Origin: Bacteriovoracaceae bacterium UBA2394
GTDB lineage: Bacteria > Bdellovibrionota > UBA2394
Length of the DNA stretch: 8,165 nt
NCBI GenBank assembly: GCA_002343335.1
Contig: DDSI01000075.1
Coordinates: 7,571-15,735, forward strand
Direction of reading: 5' to 3'
Shown: positions 6,466 to 8,165 of the stretch, one piece after another
Numbering within the stretch: position 1 is the first letter of the stretch
How the letters are laid out: each line of letters starts with the position of its first letter
Made by a program: the position numbers and the translations under genes
Notes under the pieces: model-generated
What the model was told of the DNA's origin: nothing
Databases searched by the model: none
Seen by the model: only the letters and a program-made list of their open reading frames with translations

Positions 6466-7060
6466 ATTTTATCGAGAAGGAGATGAGTCCAGAGGACCTT
6501 GTAGCGCTTGTAAAATGATTGTCTCCACTACTTTTAAAGTGACGACTGTGCCGCTGGCCTCCGGAAAGGGAAAAGTAGAAGGCGTCTTAGCGGCCATCTG
6601 TAATCAATGTGAAAATGTTGTCTCGGTTCCTCAGCAGTCGACCGCGAGAATCCGGGAGAGCATTTTTGGTCAAAAACGTTCCGTGGAGGTGAGAATTCCC
6701 AAACACTTAAGGGACGTTCTTTTGACTGTATGTCATGCGATTGCGACCGACTCCAAATGTACGGAGATCGAACCCTTTGTGATTCGCTACTATATGGCTC
6801 AAATCGCTCATGGAAAACTGAAGGCTTCCTCTCTCAAAAAATACTTAAAATCTCGTTTGAGTGAGGGGCGTGCCAATGATCGCATTTCTCTTAAAATTTC
6901 GGATCAAGTTTTGAATCAATTCGAGCGGAAGATAAAAATGATTAAGCTGACTCGCACGGAGGCGATTAAGGCCATCATTCTTCAAGCGAAGATGGATGTT
7001 CTCGATAAAGCGGCACCGCGCCGCTTAAGAGAAATTGTTCTGTCCGCGTCCGCTGCGTAA
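6458..7060 (+). CDS. MqsA/YgiT-like zinc-finger protein with two ribbon-helix-helix-like segments
   Basis: Predicted 200-residue cytoplasmic protein. ATG 6458 is chosen because AGGA (6448-6451) lies a few bases upstream; ATG 6434, in frame, would overlap the previous gene by 32 bases rather than 8. The N-terminus has CSAC (15-18) and CNQC (48-51), two CxxC pairs 29 residues apart, almost the same spacing as the zinc-binding domain of MqsA, with a similar strand pattern between them. The rest has two segments of the form short beta strand, helix, turn, helix: VEVRIPKHLRDVL (76-88) onward to ~116, and ISLKISDQVLNQF (143-155) through TRTEAIKAIILQA to ~182. Both resemble ribbon-helix-helix DNA-binding units. 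MqsA itself carries a helix-turn-helix, so this would be a different architecture. The likely role is a DNA-binding repressor or antitoxin controlling this operon. The zinc site is well supported; the rest is inference. Confidence 0.75.
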   Translation: MIKFYREGDESRGPCSACKMIVSTTFKVTTVPLASGKGKVEGVLAAICNQCENVVSVPQQSTARIRESIFGQKRSVEVRIPKHLRDVLLTVCHAIATDSKCTEIEPFVIRYYMAQIAHGKLKASSLKKYLKSRLSEGRANDRISLKISDQVLNQFERKIKMIKLTRTEAIKAIILQAKMDVLDKAAPRRLREIVLSASAA

Positions 7061-7098
7061 AAGCAGAACTATTTTCTTAGAGGGAGGGAGAAAATCAA

Positions 7099-7605
7099 AT
7101 GCTCGTCAAAGTGCTTTCGCTGAGTTTCAACTCAAACATTGGCGGTTTTAACGACGAAGAAGTTCGCAATTTTATGGTCGGAAAAGAAATTCTTTCGGTA
7201 ACGGATCATTTTTTTATTCGTAATGACATCCCTTATCTGACGTTGGTGGTGAAGTATTTTCCCTATCGTCAAGAGGCGGAATTAAAACCTGTCGCGGCAC
7301 AAGTCCAAACGAAGAAGGGGGACGAGTCATGGAAGGAAGGCTTGACCGACGCAGATATGGGCCTGTTCAATCTTTTCCGGGATTGGAGGTCTCAGCGATG
7401 TAAAAAAGATGGCGTTCCCCCGTATGTTTTAATGACCAATAAGCAAATGGCGGAGGTTGTAAAACTTAGACCCCAATCGATGGCAGAACTTATGAAAGTC
7501 GAAGGTTTTGGAAAAGCAAAGGCAGAAAAATACGGTGAGGAGATTTTAAAGATTTCAAAAGTTGATTCTGTTTCGCCTGCGACTCCAGTTTCTGAGCCTT
7601 CTTAG
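7099..7605 (+). CDS. HRDC-domain DGR accessory protein
   Basis: A 168-residue cytoplasmic protein. Residues ~82-152 form an HRDC (helicase and RNase D C-terminal) domain, a helical nucleic-acid-binding module: LTDADMGLFNLFRDWRSQRC, GVPPYVLMTNKQMAEVV, then AELMKVEGFGKAKAEKYG, the classic HRDC ending also seen in RecQ. The N-terminal ~60 residues form a separate beta-rich domain I do not recognise (LSVTDHFFIRNDIPYLTLVV), linked by a charged segment; the C-terminus is a short polar tail. No helicase or nuclease motifs are present, so the protein is stand-alone. Small HRDC proteins recur next to DGR reverse transcriptases and are thought to assist cDNA formation or integration, though the mechanism is unproven. 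A strong GGGAGGGAG Shine-Dalgarno precedes ATG 7099. It lies 38 bases after the previous gene and 13 before avd. Confidence 0.85.
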   Translation: MLVKVLSLSFNSNIGGFNDEEVRNFMVGKEILSVTDHFFIRNDIPYLTLVVKYFPYRQEAELKPVAAQVQTKKGDESWKEGLTDADMGLFNLFRDWRSQRCKKDGVPPYVLMTNKQMAEVVKLRPQSMAELMKVEGFGKAKAEKYGEEILKISKVDSVSPATPVSEPS

Positions 7606-7618
7606 CGGGGAGAAACAA

Positions 7619-8002
7619 ATGGAGGAGAGGGAACAGTTACAATTAACACCGTCTAAAGAATTTCAAGACTTGCCCGTCTTTGTGAAGTGGATGGATTTTT
7701 TAAAATGGCTTCTTCTCACGACGGAAAAATTTCCAAAGAGGGTGCGATTTACGTTCGCCGATCGAATTAACGTGCTCGGACTCGATATGATCGAAGATTT
7801 AATCGAGGCCCGATTTACTTCAGGTAAGACCCAAACGTTGCGGAATGCCAACCTTCGATTGGAGAAGCTTCGCGTTTTACTTCGATTGTGTTTTGAAACC
7901 CGTCTTCTGTCTCAAAAGACCTATCAACATGCAATGATGCGAATCAATGAAATAGGGAAAATGCTCGGGGGTTGGATGAAGCAACAGAAAGGAAAAACAT
8001 GA
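7619..8002 (+). CDS. avd: DGR accessory variability determinant (Avd)
   Basis: A 127-residue, basic, all-helical protein matching the Avd family in length and pattern. Avd forms a pentamer of four-helix-bundle subunits that binds the reverse transcriptase and the template RNA and is needed for mutagenic retrohoming in BPP-1. Visible hallmarks are FPKRVRFTFADRI (38-50), a helix with DLIEARF, a leucine/arginine-rich helix LEKLRVLLRLCFETRLLS (81-98), and the C-terminal INEIGKMLGGWMK (109-121). The GGGGAGAAA at 7607-7615 selects ATG 7619; the frame runs further upstream but overlaps the HRDC gene. The stop shares ATGA (7999-8002) with the reverse transcriptase start, so the two are translationally coupled, the usual avd-RT arrangement. 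The identification is strong. Confidence 0.92.
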   Translation: MEEREQLQLTPSKEFQDLPVFVKWMDFLKWLLLTTEKFPKRVRFTFADRINVLGLDMIEDLIEARFTSGKTQTLRNANLRLEKLRVLLRLCFETRLLSQKTYQHAMMRINEIGKMLGGWMKQQKGKT

Positions 8003-8165
8003 AACGGGCAGGGAATCTCTGTTCTCAGATTGTGACATTCGAAAATCTTTATTTCGCTGCTCAAAAGGCTTTTCGTCGGAAGTTGGACCGCACTTCCATA
8101 GCTTCCTTTTATTTTTCGTTAGAGCCCAATCTTATTTCTTTGAATGAAGAACTCAACTCGTGGAT
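7999..8165 (+). CDS. DGR reverse transcriptase, N-terminal part (cut by window edge)
   Basis: ATG 7999 overlaps the avd stop and opens a frame that stays open to the right edge (55 complete codons). It starts MKRAGNL, followed by FENLYFAAQKAFRRK, then ASFYFSLEPNLISLNEELNS. This is the N-terminal signature of DGR and group-II-intron-like reverse transcriptases (pattern M-K-R...NL....ENL..A...A.R.K......F...L..NL..L..EL). In the full enzyme this region precedes the fingers and palm domains. The catalytic motifs, including the YxDD box and the DGR-specific motif that gives adenine infidelity, are beyond the window, so activity cannot be judged. The assignment rests on this signature plus avd, HRDC and the VR-bearing target. 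Confidence 0.9.
   Translation, partial: MKRAGNLCSQIVTFENLYFAAQKAFRRKLDRTSIASFYFSLEPNLISLNEELNSW

Overview
This window carries most of a diversity-generating retroelement (DGR), the class of system that mutates one of its own genes by adenine-specific reverse transcription. The components seen are a large exported target protein (2369-5812) ending in a variable-region-like C-type-lectin/FGE fold, a cluster of GC-rich hairpins just after the target gene (5848-5935), an HRDC-domain accessory protein (7099-7605), the Avd accessory protein (7619-8002) and the first 55 codons of the DGR reverse transcriptase (7999 to the right edge). The template repeat (TR) is not in the window. I would expect it near or after the reverse transcriptase, beyond the right edge.

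The source is a bacterium with moderate base composition and Sec-type export signals. TTG starts appear to be used for two genes. The exported proteins and general style suggest a Bdellovibrionota/Deltaproteobacteria-like genome, but nothing here is a phylogenetic marker, so this is an impression only.

Layout: 1-1008 is the C-terminal part of an ISL3-family transposase running in from the left edge. It is followed by an imperfect inverted repeat (1028-1162) that contains its probable right end. At 1194-2372 and 2369-5812 lies a two-gene operon (ATGA overlap) encoding two exported proteins. The second is the DGR target, and its last ~40 residues are the variable region. 5813-6051 is non-coding and holds three hairpins, the first of which also looks like a terminator. 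6052-8165 is a tightly packed same-strand operon of five genes: an unassigned protein with weak MqsR/DUF4258-like features, a CxxC...CxxC zinc-finger protein with two ribbon-helix-helix-like segments, the HRDC protein, Avd and the reverse transcriptase.

Proposed working model: the reverse transcriptase with Avd (and possibly HRDC) copies a TR RNA and transfers the A-mutagenised cDNA into 5690-5800. This would vary surface residues of the exported FGE-like domain. The two genes between the variable region and HRDC are not standard DGR parts as far as I know. Their order and the zinc-finger spacing recall mqsR-mqsA toxin-antitoxin modules, so they may be a regulatory or addiction module built into this DGR. 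That is the most novel aspect of the window.
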